A stretch of DNA of 8,277 nucleotides from Bacillota bacterium. Lineage in GTDB: Bacteria; Bacillota; Clostridia; Peptostreptococcales; Anaerovoracaceae. This document shows, in pieces, positions 1-5,721 of the stretch (position 1 is the first letter of the stretch; each line of letters begins with the position of its first letter). Location of the stretch: NCBI GenBank assembly GCA_016282655.1, contig JAEELK010000018.1:1-8277 (forward strand), written 5' to 3'. The notes beneath the pieces were generated by a model, which ran no database searches, was not told the origin of the DNA, and saw nothing but the letters and a program-made list of their open reading frames with translations. The position numbers were made by a program, and so were the translations under genes.

Positions 1-87
1 CAGGACCAGGGCCAGCAGGATGGGCAGCGCAAAGGAAAAGAGCGTTTGGAATACGGGACCTTCGGTCAGATCCTTTTTTGCTTTCAT
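1..87 (-). CDS. MATE-family efflux transporter, N-terminal fragment (cut by window edge)
   Basis: Only the first 29 codons are present; the gene continues beyond position 1. The visible peptide starts MKAKKDLTEGPVFQTLFSF and runs into a hydrophobic stretch (ALPILLALVL). The order 'DLTEGP, short amphipathic stretch, FALPILL' is the typical beginning of MATE (multidrug and toxin extrusion) transporters of Firmicutes, which are 12-helix inner-membrane antiporters driven by sodium or protons. The start ATG at 87-85 is preceded by an AGGGG ribosome binding site about 6 bases upstream on the minus strand. The gene follows the HerA-like gene in the same direction but is separated from it by an intrinsic terminator, and I see no good promoter between that terminator and the start. 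Substrate cannot be predicted. The family call rests on a short segment, so a related polysaccharide or flippase family member is possible but less likely. Confidence 0.72.
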   Translation of the reverse strand, partial: MKAKKDLTEGPVFQTLFSFALPILLALVL

Positions 88-104
88 GCGGATCCCCTGT
101 TGAG

Positions 105-144
105 ATCGAAAAGAAAAGACAGGCGGATCCGCGCGGATCCGCCT
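105..144 (-). terminator. Intrinsic terminator after the HerA-like gene
   Basis: Positions 121-144 are a perfect 24-base palindrome (half-site AGGCGGATCCGC), able to form a stem of 10-11 GC-rich pairs. On the minus strand it is followed by GTCTTTTCTTTTC, an interrupted U tract. It lies 64 bases past the HerA-like stop codon and about 35 bases before the MATE start. It therefore ends the glmM-to-herA transcript and may also limit or regulate readthrough into the MATE gene. Confidence 0.75.
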
Positions 145-157
145 GCGCCTTGCTTGT

Positions 158-187
158 CCGGCGGCGCCCCGGCCGAGGGCGCTCCGG
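158..187 (-). other. GC-rich hairpin between the HerA-like stop and its terminator
   Basis: An imperfect inverted repeat pairs CCGG plus GCGCCC (158-169) with GGGCGC plus CCGG (177-187) around a 7-base loop. There is no U tract next to it, so it is not a terminator by itself. It may protect the 3' end of the operon mRNA. In DNA this GC-rich such hairpins also arise by chance. Confidence 0.35.
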
Positions 188-207
188 CGGGAAAAGATGG
201 TCCGGGC

Positions 208-1890
208 TTACTTCAGATTGCCGAAGAGCCCGCGCACCAGCGAGGTGGTCCCGCTGCGCATGACGCTGCTGAGGGCGTTGGTGGCGGCGCGGCGCGCGAT
301 GGTGCCGGTGTCCGCCTTCTTGCCGCCCAGCACGGTGTTCACCATGTTGGTGCTGAGGGAGCGCGCCACGGACGAGGCCGCCGTGGTGGCTGCCTTCTGC
401 CCGAGGCTGGTGGTCTTCTTGCTCGTCTTCTTGGCGGCCTTCTCCGCCGCCGCGGCTTCCTTGGCCGCCGCCTTTTCGGCTGCGGCAGCTTCCTTCTCCG
501 CCTGCTTGGCGGCGGCCGCCTCTTCCTTCGCCCTCTGCTTGGCGGCGGCTTCTTCTTCCTTGAGCCGCAGCCGCTCGGCCTCCTCCGCCTCCTGCTGCGC
601 CTTCAGCTCTTCCCGCGCGCGCAGGAGGATCTCGTAGGCGGACTCGCGGTCCACGGTATCTCTGTATTTCAGTTCGAACTCGTCCGCGGCGATCTTCTGG
701 CGCACCACGGATTCCTCCGCCGGGCCCATGAAGCTCTGCGGCGGCAGGATCTTGGCGTTCTCGACGATGCTGGGCGCGCCGTCCTCACCGAGGAAGGAGA
801 CCAGCGCCTCGCCGGTGCCGAGGGTCATGATGGCCTCTTCGGTGTCGAAGGCGGGGTTCTCTCGGAACGAGGCAGCGGCCGCCCGGACCGCCTTCTGCTC
901 CGCCGGGGTATAGGCTCTGAGGCCGTGCTGGATCCGGTTGGAGAGCTGCGCCAGCACGCCGTTCGGGATGTCCATGGGATTCTGCGTGACGAAATAGACG
1001 CCGACGCCCTTGGAGCGGATCAGCTTGACCACCTGCTCGATCTTCTGCAGCAGCGCCTTGGGCGCGCCGTCGAAGAGCATATGCGCCTCATCGAAGAAAA
1101 AGACCATGCGCGGCTTGTCCAGGTCGCCGACCTCGGGCAGCTTCTCAAAGAGCTCCGTGAGCATCCAGAGCAGGAAGGTGCTGTAGACCAGCGGGCTCTG
1201 CACCAGCCTGGAGCTTTCCAGCACGTTGATGAAGCCGCGGCCGTCCAGATCCGTGCGCATCCAGTCACGAATGTCCAGCTCCGGCTCGCCGAAGAGCTCT
1301 TCCCCGCCCTCGTTCTCGAAGGCGAGCAGCGCGCGCTGGATGGCGCCGATGGAAGCGGTGGAGACGTTTCCGTACATGGTGGTGAACTCTTTGTTGTTCT
1401 CGCCCACGTACTGGAGCATGGCTCTGAGATCCTTCAGATCCAGCAGTAGCAGGCCGTGCTCGTCCGCGACCTTGAAGACGATGTTCAGGACGCCCTGCTG
1501 CACGTCCGTGAGGCCGAGCAGGCGGGAGAGGAGCATGGGGCCCATGGCGGAGATGGTCACCCGCACCGGGTGGCCCTGCTCGCCGAAGATGTCCCAGAAG
1601 CGGGTCGGGTAGGCTTTGTACTGGAATCCTTCGATCCCGAAGCGCTGGATGCGCTTCTGCATGCCTTCGCTGTCCGCGCCGGGCACGCACATGCCGGTCA
1701 GATCGCCCTTGATGTCACTGAAAAAGACGGGGACGCCCATATCCGAAAAGGACTCCGCCATGACCTTCATGGTGATGGTCTTGCCCGTGCCGGTGGCGCC
1801 GGCGATGAGACCGTGGCGGTTCGCCATCCGCGGCAGGATGTAGAGGTTCTTGTCCGACTGGGCCATCCAGATCTTGCTCTCGCTCAACAT
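208..1890 (-). CDS. HerA-like ATPase, DUF853 / YjgR type, with C-terminal coiled coil
   Basis: This 560-residue protein belongs to the HerA/FtsK superfamily of P-loop ATPases and resembles E. coli YjgR, whose biological role is not settled. Walker A is GATGTGKT at residues 31-38. Walker B is RMVFFFDEAHMLF at 261-273, with the catalytic D267-E268. A sensor-like VTQNP follows at 301-305. HerA-type ATPases act as hexameric DNA translocases, but activity on DNA is inferred here. Residues 420-490 form a long Ala/Lys/Glu helix that includes four 11-residue repeats (445-488). The tail (499-557) contains two related 24-residue segments. YjgR-type proteins are usually about 500 residues, so the extra length lies in this C-terminal part. 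The start is supported by AGGAG seven bases upstream of the ATG. The gene lies 57 bases after nagB in the same direction and is probably the last gene of that transcript. No nuclease partner such as NurA is visible. Family call is strong; function unknown. Confidence 0.9.
   Translation of the reverse strand: MLSESKIWMAQSDKNLYILPRMANRHGLIAGATGTGKTITMKVMAESFSDMGVPVFFSDIKGDLTGMCVPGADSEGMQKRIQRFGIEGFQYKAYPTRFWDIFGEQGHPVRVTISAMGPMLLSRLLGLTDVQQGVLNIVFKVADEHGLLLLDLKDLRAMLQYVGENNKEFTTMYGNVSTASIGAIQRALLAFENEGGEELFGEPELDIRDWMRTDLDGRGFINVLESSRLVQSPLVYSTFLLWMLTELFEKLPEVGDLDKPRMVFFFDEAHMLFDGAPKALLQKIEQVVKLIRSKGVGVYFVTQNPMDIPNGVLAQLSNRIQHGLRAYTPAEQKAVRAAAASFRENPAFDTEEAIMTLGTGEALVSFLGEDGAPSIVENAKILPPQSFMGPAEESVVRQKIAADEFELKYRDTVDRESAYEILLRAREELKAQQEAEEAERLRLKEEEAAAKQRAKEEAAAAKQAEKEAAAAEKAAAKEAAAAEKAAKKTSKKTTSLGQKAATTAASSVARSLSTNMVNTVLGGKKADTGTIARRAATNALSSVMRSGTTSLVRGLFGNLK
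427..558 (-). repeat. Four 33-nt / 11-residue repeats inside the HerA-like gene
   Basis: Residues 445-488 of the HerA-like protein divide into four consecutive 11-residue units: EEEAAAKQRAK, EEAAAAKQAEK, EAAAAEKAAAK and EAAAAEKAAKK. At DNA level the period is 33 bases; for example CTGCTTGGCGGCGGC occurs at 502-516 and again at 535-549. An 11-residue period fits a hendecad coiled coil or a long single charged helix. Copy number could vary between strains by slippage. Confidence 0.8.
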
Positions 1891-1915
1891 AGTTTGCTCC
1901 TTTGCTCTTCACGAC

Positions 1916-1937
1916 GCGGCCCCCTTCCGGGGGCCGC
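1916..1937 (-). other. Intercistronic hairpin between nagB and the HerA-like gene
   Basis: A perfect 9-bp GC stem (GCGGCCCCC pairing with GGGGGCCGC) closes a 4-base loop. In the minus-strand RNA the loop is GGAA, which fits the stable GNRA tetraloop class. It lies just after the nagB stop and before the AGGAG site of the HerA-like gene. No U tract follows on the minus strand, so full termination is unlikely. Partial termination, or stabilisation of the upstream mRNA to lower HerA relative to NagB, is more plausible. The plus strand has only a broken T run after the stem. Confidence 0.6.
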
Positions 1938-1947
1938 TTTCTCATTC

Positions 1948-2664
1948 TTATTTCAGCAGGGCAGCCGCTTCGGGATCCAGATAGAATTCCACGAAGGGAT
2001 GCAGCTGCAGGATGGAGGCAGGCACCTCCGTGCAGATGGGACCCTGCAGGGTCTTGGCGATGATCTCCGCCTTGCTCTTGCCGATGGCCATCAGGATGAT
2101 GGCGCGGGCGTTCATGACGGTCTTGATGCCCATGGTGACCGCGTGGGTGGGCACTTCGTCGATGGACTTGAAGAAGCGGGAGTTCGCGACTCTGGTGCTC
2201 TCCTCGAGCTCCACCACGTGGGTCAGGGAATCCAGCGGGGTGCCAGGCTCGTTGAAGCCGATGTGGCCGTCCACGCCGATGCCCAGGAGCTGCAGGTCGA
2301 TGCCGCCGGCCGCTTCGATCTCCTTGTCGTAGTCGGCGCAGTTCTCGGTGACGATGCCGCTCGGGACGTGGGTGTTGGCGATGTCGATGTCGATCTGCTC
2401 GAAGAGGTTCTTGTTCATGAAGTAGCGGTAGCTCTGGTCGTGGCTGCCGTCCAGGCCGACGTACTCGTCCAGGTTGAAGGTCTTCACGTCTTTGAAGCTG
2501 ATCTTTCCGGCCTTGTTGCGGCGGACCAGCTCGGCGTAGAGACCGAGGGGCGTGGAGCCCGTGGCGCCGCCCAGGATGGCGTCCGGCTTTGCTTTCAGCA
2601 GGGCTTCGTAGCGGTCTGCCACCATAGAGGCGAGCTCGGCTTCGGGTGCGATAAAGATTTTCAT
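1948..2664 (-). CDS. nagB: Glucosamine-6-phosphate deaminase
   Basis: This 238-residue cytosolic enzyme interconverts glucosamine-6-phosphate and fructose-6-phosphate plus ammonia. In the forward direction it is the last committed step of amino-sugar breakdown. The phosphate-binding GGATGSTP is at residues 32-39. FNLDEY at 63-68 supplies D66, equivalent to E. coli D72. GIGVDGHIGFNEPG at 128-141 supplies D132, H134 and E139, equivalent to E. coli D141, H143 and E148, so all catalytic residues are present. Length matches the short Firmicute form (about 240 residues) rather than the 266-residue allosteric E. coli enzyme. The start has GAGGAGGA just upstream. It lies 27 bases after the GlmU-like gene and in the same direction as glmM, which suggests tight coordination with amino-sugar synthesis. 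NagA is not in the window, so the usual nagA-nagB pairing is absent here. Confidence 0.95.
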   Translation of the reverse strand: MKIFIAPEAELASMVADRYEALLKAKPDAILGGATGSTPLGLYAELVRRNKAGKISFKDVKTFNLDEYVGLDGSHDQSYRYFMNKNLFEQIDIDIANTHVPSGIVTENCADYDKEIEAAGGIDLQLLGIGVDGHIGFNEPGTPLDSLTHVVELEESTRVANSRFFKSIDEVPTHAVTMGIKTVMNARAIILMAIGKSKAEIIAKTLQGPICTEVPASILQLHPFVEFYLDPEAAALLK

Positions 2665-2691
2665 ACGATCATTCCTCCTCGGGTAAAACTC

Positions 2692-3363
2692 TTAACGCTT
2701 TTCCACAATGTTGTCTTTGGCTTTATAGATGCAGTTGCCCGGAACGACGCCGCGCACGGACGAGGTGGGATAGATGTTGCTGTGCGCGCCGATCACCGTG
2801 CCGGGGTTCAGCACGCTGTTGCAGCCCACTTCCACGTAGTCGCCGAGCATGGCGCCCACCTTCTTGCGGCCCGTGGGGATCTCCTCTTCCGCGCCGTGGA
2901 TGGTGACCAGCAGGCGGTCGCTCTTCACGTTGCTGGTGATGGAGCCCGCGCCCATGTGGGCGTGGAAGCCCAGCACGGAGTCGCCGACGTAGTTGTAGTG
3001 CGGCGTCTCCACGTTGTCGAAGAGCACCACGTTCTTCAGCTCCACGGAGTTGCCCACGACGCTCTTCTTGCCGACGATGGCGGAACCGCGGATGAAGGCG
3101 CAGTGGCGGATCTCCGCCTCGTGGTCGATGATGCAGGGCGCGCCGATGTAGGCGCTCGGGAAGACCTTGGCGTCCTTCGCGATCCAGACGCCTTCCGCGG
3201 GGTTGTCGAACTCGTCCGCGGGCAGCGTGGGCCCGAGCTGCAGGATGTAGTCCTTGATGTCCGCCAGCACCTCCCAGGCATACTTCTTGCCTTCGAAGAG
3301 CGGCGCGGCGATGGTATGGGAAAGGTCCATCATCTCCGTGATGGTCGGAATGTGTTTGTCCAT
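2692..3363 (-). CDS. Left-handed beta-helix acyltransferase-like protein, similar to the acetyltransferase half of GlmU
   Basis: This 223-residue protein is built like the C-terminal acetyltransferase domain of GlmU, which makes GlcNAc-1-phosphate from glucosamine-1-phosphate and acetyl-CoA. Residues 1-60 form a mostly helical N-terminal extension. Residues 60-215 hold hexapeptide-repeat turns of a left-handed beta-helix, which usually trimerises. PHYNYVGDS at 121-129 followed by MGAGSITSN at 137-145 closely resembles the GlmU segment 'HLTYxGD...IGAGTITCN'. H122 aligns with the catalytic histidine of GlmU (E. coli H363). There is no nucleotidyltransferase (pyrophosphorylase) domain, although similar proteins are often labelled UDP-GlcNAc pyrophosphorylase in databases. 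Its ATG overlaps the stop of the glmM-like gene (TAATG), so the two are probably translationally coupled. Acceptor sugar and acetyl transfer are inferred; another acyl donor or amino sugar remains possible. Confidence 0.85.
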   Translation of the reverse strand: MDKHIPTITEMMDLSHTIAAPLFEGKKYAWEVLADIKDYILQLGPTLPADEFDNPAEGVWIAKDAKVFPSAYIGAPCIIDHEAEIRHCAFIRGSAIVGKKSVVGNSVELKNVVLFDNVETPHYNYVGDSVLGFHAHMGAGSITSNVKSDRLLVTIHGAEEEIPTGRKKVGAMLGDYVEVGCNSVLNPGTVIGAHSNIYPTSSVRGVVPGNCIYKAKDNIVEKR

Positions 3364-4769
3364 TATTTCATCCTCACAAACTTACCGGCTTCTTTCATGC
3401 CGTCGATCATGCGGTCCACGGCGGCCTCCGCGTCCGCGCCATCCATGGCCTCCGCCATGACGCGGAGCACCGGTTCGGTGCCGGAAGCGCGCAGCAGCAC
3501 TCTGCCCTGCTCGCCCAGCGCTTCCTCGGCCGCCGCGACGGCCGCCTTGACGGTGGGATCCGCCAGGGTCTCTTCTTTATCCGTGACGACCACGTTCTTC
3601 AGGACCTGCGGATAGATGGTGATGTCCTGCGTGAGCTCGGAGAGCGTGGCCTTCTGCTCCACGACGCACTTCATGACCTGGATGGCGGTCAGGAGGCCGT
3701 CTCCGGTGGTGGCGTGCTTTCTGAAGATGATGTGGCCGACCTGCTCGCCGCCGATCATGTGGCCGTTCTGGACCATGTTCTCATAGACGTATTTGTCGCC
3801 GACCTTGGTCTTCTCGTAGCCGATGCCGAGGGCATCCAGCGCCTTGTAGAGGCCGAAGTTGGACATGACGGTGGTGACGACCTTGCTCTCGCCCAGGGTG
3901 CCGCGGTTCTTCATATATTTGGCGCAGACGTACATGATCTCGTCGCCGTTGACCACCTTGCCGTTCTCGTCCACGGCCAGGCAGCGGTCCGCGTCGCCGT
4001 CGAAGGCGAAGCCGATGTCCAGATGGTTCTCCTTGACGAGCCGCTGCAGGCCCTCGATGTGCGTGGAACCGCAGCCGCGGTTGCAGTTGAGGCCATCCGG
4101 GGTGTTGTTGATGACGAAGGTCTGCGCGCCGAGGGCGTCGAAGATGCTCTTGGCCATCTGCCAGGTGGCGCCGTTCGAGCAGTCCAGGCCCACTCTGTAG
4201 TCCTTGAAGGAGCAGGTGGAGAGGGAGATCAGATAGCCGATGTAGCGGTTTCGGCCGGCCGCGTGGTCGATGACCCGGCCGATGTTCTCACAGGTGGCCA
4301 GCGGGACCTCCCAGGGGCCTTCGCCCCAGCCCGCGGGCGCGAACTTGCCGTCCAGGAAGCGCTCCACGTCGTCCGTGACGCGCTCTTCGATCTTCTCGCC
4401 GTTGGAATTGACCAGCTTGATGCCGTTGTCCGTGTAGGGGTTGTGGCTGGCGGTGATCATGATGCCGCAGTCGAAGTCCTCGCTTCTGGCCACGTAAGAG
4501 ACAGAAGGCGTGGTGGTGACGTGCAGCAGATAGACGTCCGCGCCGGAAGCCACCAGGCCCGCGCAGAGGGCGTCTTCATACATATAGCTGGAACGGCGGG
4601 TGTCCTTGCCCATGACGATGCGGGCGCGGTAGTCCTCCGCAACGTCGTTTGCGGGGTTCTGACCGCCGAAGTACCAGCCGAGGAAGAGGCCTATCTTAAA
4701 TGCGTGATGTACCGTAAGAGTGACGTTGGCTTCCCCGCGGAAACCGTCTGTACCGAAATATTTTCCCAT
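3363..4769 (-). CDS. glmM: Phosphoglucosamine mutase-like phosphohexomutase
   Basis: This 468-residue protein has the four-domain layout of alpha-D-phosphohexomutases and begins with the typical GKYFGTDGFRG. The phosphoserine loop TASHNP at residues 106-111 places the catalytic serine at S108. The magnesium-binding loop DGDADR is at 257-262, with all three aspartates. The sugar-specificity loop is GEQVGH at 341-346. The phosphate-binding loop RASGTEP is at 427-433. GlmM converts glucosamine-6-phosphate to glucosamine-1-phosphate for UDP-GlcNAc and peptidoglycan synthesis. The E in the specificity loop and the N-terminus favour GlmM over PGM or PMM. The usual GlmM loop is GEQSGH, so V344 is a departure, and the protein is about 20 residues longer than E. 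coli GlmM (445), partly from an insertion near residues 34-48. It is the first gene after a strong promoter, with AAGGAG nine bases before the ATG. Dual GlmM/PGM activity cannot be excluded. Confidence 0.9.
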   Translation of the reverse strand: MGKYFGTDGFRGEANVTLTVHHAFKIGLFLGWYFGGQNPANDVAEDYRARIVMGKDTRRSSYMYEDALCAGLVASGADVYLLHVTTTPSVSYVARSEDFDCGIMITASHNPYTDNGIKLVNSNGEKIEERVTDDVERFLDGKFAPAGWGEGPWEVPLATCENIGRVIDHAAGRNRYIGYLISLSTCSFKDYRVGLDCSNGATWQMAKSIFDALGAQTFVINNTPDGLNCNRGCGSTHIEGLQRLVKENHLDIGFAFDGDADRCLAVDENGKVVNGDEIMYVCAKYMKNRGTLGESKVVTTVMSNFGLYKALDALGIGYEKTKVGDKYVYENMVQNGHMIGGEQVGHIIFRKHATTGDGLLTAIQVMKCVVEQKATLSELTQDITIYPQVLKNVVVTDKEETLADPTVKAAVAAAEEALGEQGRVLLRASGTEPVLRVMAEAMDGADAEAAVDRMIDGMKEAGKFVRMK

Positions 4770-4824
4770 GGTGCGCGTCTCCTTTTAATCAAAGCTGTAA
4801 AGTACTTGAACTAGTATCTATATG

Positions 4825-4860
4825 ACACTTTATTATACTATCTGTAGTGTTATTGCGCAA
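4825..4860 (-). promoter_or_regulatory. Sigma-A-type promoter of the glmM operon
   Basis: On the minus strand TTGCGC (4855-4860) and a perfect TATAAT (4832-4837) are separated by exactly 17 bases, in an AT-rich island within GC-rich DNA. Transcription should start near 4825, giving a leader of about 55 bases to glmM. Two short inverted repeats overlap it: ACACT/AGTGT (4825-4829 and 4846-4850, flanking the -10) and TAGTAT/ATACTA (4812-4817 and 4835-4840). These are possible operator half-sites. Confidence 0.8.
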
Positions 4861-4892
4861 GATAATTCAAACGATCACCTTGCTTTTCTGCG

Positions 4893-4939
4893 TTTTCCGG
4901 CCGCCCGCGGAAAGACGCCCGGGCGGGCATGCCGGAAAA
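4893..4939. repeat. Imperfect inverted repeat upstream of the glmM promoter
   Basis: TTTTCCGGC plus CGCCCG (4893-4907) can pair with CGGGCG (4920-4925) and GCCGGAAAA (4931-4939), leaving a 5-base bulge. It sits between the hpf terminator and the glmM promoter. On the minus strand no long U run follows, so it may be a backup to the hpf terminator or simply GC-rich symmetry. Confidence 0.35.
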
Positions 4940-4968
4940 AGAAAAAGCAGGGTCTCCCCTGCTTTTTC
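4934..4968 (-). terminator. Intrinsic terminator of hpf
   Basis: A perfect 12-bp stem pairs GAAAAAGCAGGG (4941-4952) with CCCTGCTTTTTC (4957-4968) around a 4-base loop. On the minus strand the stem ends in a CTTTTTCTTTTT run. It lies about 70 bases past the hpf stop and upstream of the glmM promoter, separating the two transcription units. On the plus strand the stem also ends in T5, so weak bidirectional action is possible. Confidence 0.85.
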
Positions 4969-4995
4969 GGATCCGCTCCCGCCGCGCCGGCCTTC

Positions 4996-5012
4996 GCGCT
5001 CGGAAAGAGCGC
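4996..5012 (-). other. Small hairpin after the hpf stop
   Basis: GCGCTC (4996-5001) pairs with GAGCGC (5007-5012) around a 5-base loop, 27 bases past the hpf stop codon. It has no U tract and may be a 3' stabilising stem ahead of the terminator at 4941-4968. Confidence 0.35.
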
Positions 5013-5038
5013 AGACGCAGGCCCGGGGCGAAGATGCT

Positions 5039-5563
5039 CTAATTCTCCGTGACGAGCAGGCCGTAGCTGCCGTCTTCTCTCTTGTACAGCACGTTCACGC
5101 CGCCGCTCTCCGCGTCCTTGTAGACGAAGAAGGTGTGGTCCAGCAGCTCCATCTGCTGCATGGCTTCTTCCTCGTTCATGGGATGCAGCTTGAAGCGCTT
5201 GGTGCGCACCACGCCGGCCGCTTCCTCCGCGGCGTCCGGGATCTCCTCCAGCAGGAGCTCCTTCTGCTCCTTGTGGCGGCGGATCAGGCGGGTCTTGAGG
5301 CGGGACATCTGGGAAGACAGTTTATCTATGACGCGATCCAGACAGAAGTGGATGTCGTTTCCGCTCTCTTCGGCGCGGAACATGAGGCTTCCGGCGTAGA
5401 TGGTGGCCTCCAGCTTGCAGAGACCGCTCCTGACCTCGCGGCAGACGACGGCGGCCTCCAGCTCTCCGGAGAAGTATTTGTCCAGTTTGGACATCTTCTT
5501 TTCGATCTCCGCCTGCAGGCGTTCGCTGGGATTGAAGTTTCTTCCGGTGATTTTGATATCCAT
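5039..5563 (-). CDS. hpf: Ribosome hibernation promoting factor, long form
   Basis: This 174-residue protein binds the 30S subunit and, in its long form, dimerises to pair ribosomes into inactive 100S particles in slow growth or stress. Residues 1-100 form the N-terminal ribosome-binding domain (start MDIKITGRNF). Residues 101-117 are an acidic linker. Residues 118-174 form the C-terminal dimerisation domain, with the family signature RFKLHPMNEEEAMQQMELL followed by HTFFVYKDAESGGVNVLYK. Length is close to the 180-190 typical of Firmicutes. The reading frame extends 19 codons further upstream, but ATG 5563-5561 has AGGAGG (5571-5576) seven bases before it and begins exactly where the domain starts, so I take it as the true start. 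The gene is transcribed alone between its own terminator and the divergent nnrE gene. Confidence 0.95.
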   Translation of the reverse strand: MDIKITGRNFNPSERLQAEIEKKMSKLDKYFSGELEAAVVCREVRSGLCKLEATIYAGSLMFRAEESGNDIHFCLDRVIDKLSSQMSRLKTRLIRRHKEQKELLLEEIPDAAEEAAGVVRTKRFKLHPMNEEEAMQQMELLDHTFFVYKDAESGGVNVLYKREDGSYGLLVTEN

Positions 5564-5570
5564 AGCAGAA

Positions 5571-5576
5571 CCTCCT
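5571..5576 (-). promoter_or_regulatory. Ribosome binding site that fixes the hpf start
   Basis: On the minus strand AAAAGGAGGTTCTGCT precedes ATG 5563-5561. The perfect AGGAGG core lies seven bases from the ATG. It falls inside the longer upstream reading frame and so argues against the 193-residue version. Confidence 0.85.
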
Positions 5577-5593
5577 TTTGATTCTGTTCTATT

Positions 5594-5633
5594 GGGGGTC
5601 TTGGACGAACTTTCCCCCACATATAGGATAGCA
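5594..5633 (-). promoter_or_regulatory. Possible hpf promoter with a GC hairpin at the transcript start
   Basis: The minus strand has TGC followed by TATCCT (5625-5633), a weak extended -10 element with no convincing -35. Transcription from it would start near 5618. The first bases of the mRNA would then form a 5-bp GGGGG/CCCCC stem (5614-5618 with 5594-5598). I do not see a clear sigma-B or sigma-H consensus. Confidence 0.35.
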
Positions 5634-5651
5634 TAAAAAACGCCCTTTGCA

Positions 5652-5680
5652 TAGACGGCAGTTTCAGCCCGTGCTACAAT
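5652..5680 (+). promoter_or_regulatory. Promoter of nnrE
   Basis: TAGACG (5652-5657) and TACAAT (5675-5680) are separated by 17 bases. The -10 is preceded by TGC, making it an extended -10. It lies 41 bases before the nnrE start, with AAGGAGGG eight or so bases from the ATG. Confidence 0.65.
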
Positions 5681-5721
5681 GAAGGCCGGGCGGCCCCGCG
5701 CCGCAGAAGGAGGGATACAGC

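Noticed and set aside
88..144. Cluster of GGATCC sites as a restriction or mobile-element signature
   Set aside because: Two of the three are created by the terminator palindrome, and others occur scattered in GC-rich sequence; there are no element ends or duplicated targets.
46..1449. 467-codon plus-strand open frame with Leu/Gly/Arg-rich repeats
   Set aside because: Its low-complexity section is the antisense of the Ala/Lys/Glu repeats of the HerA-like protein.
208..1890. HerA-like ATPase as part of an antiviral defence system (HerA with SIR2, DUF4297 or NurA-type nuclease)
   Set aside because: No nuclease or sensor gene is adjacent, the protein resembles the housekeeping DUF853/YjgR branch, and its neighbours are metabolic genes.
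1456..3615. Very long plus-strand open frame (719 codons) opposite the HerA-like, nagB and GlmU-like genes
   Set aside because: It is the antisense shadow of three well-supported genes in GC-rich DNA. The predicted peptide is rich in H, V, A, D and G with no domain, and it lacks a ribosome binding site.
3714..4814. 366-codon plus-strand open frame opposite glmM
   Set aside because: Shadow of a gene with intact catalytic motifs; no promoter or ribosome binding site fits.
4770..4831. A glmS-type ribozyme or other riboswitch in the glmM leader
   Set aside because: The leader is only about 55 bases, too short for the glmS ribozyme, and no conserved core is visible.
5564..5620. Upstream extension of hpf by 19 codons
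   Set aside because: A perfect AGGAGG lies inside it at the right distance from the internal ATG, and the extra residues are not part of the HPF domain.
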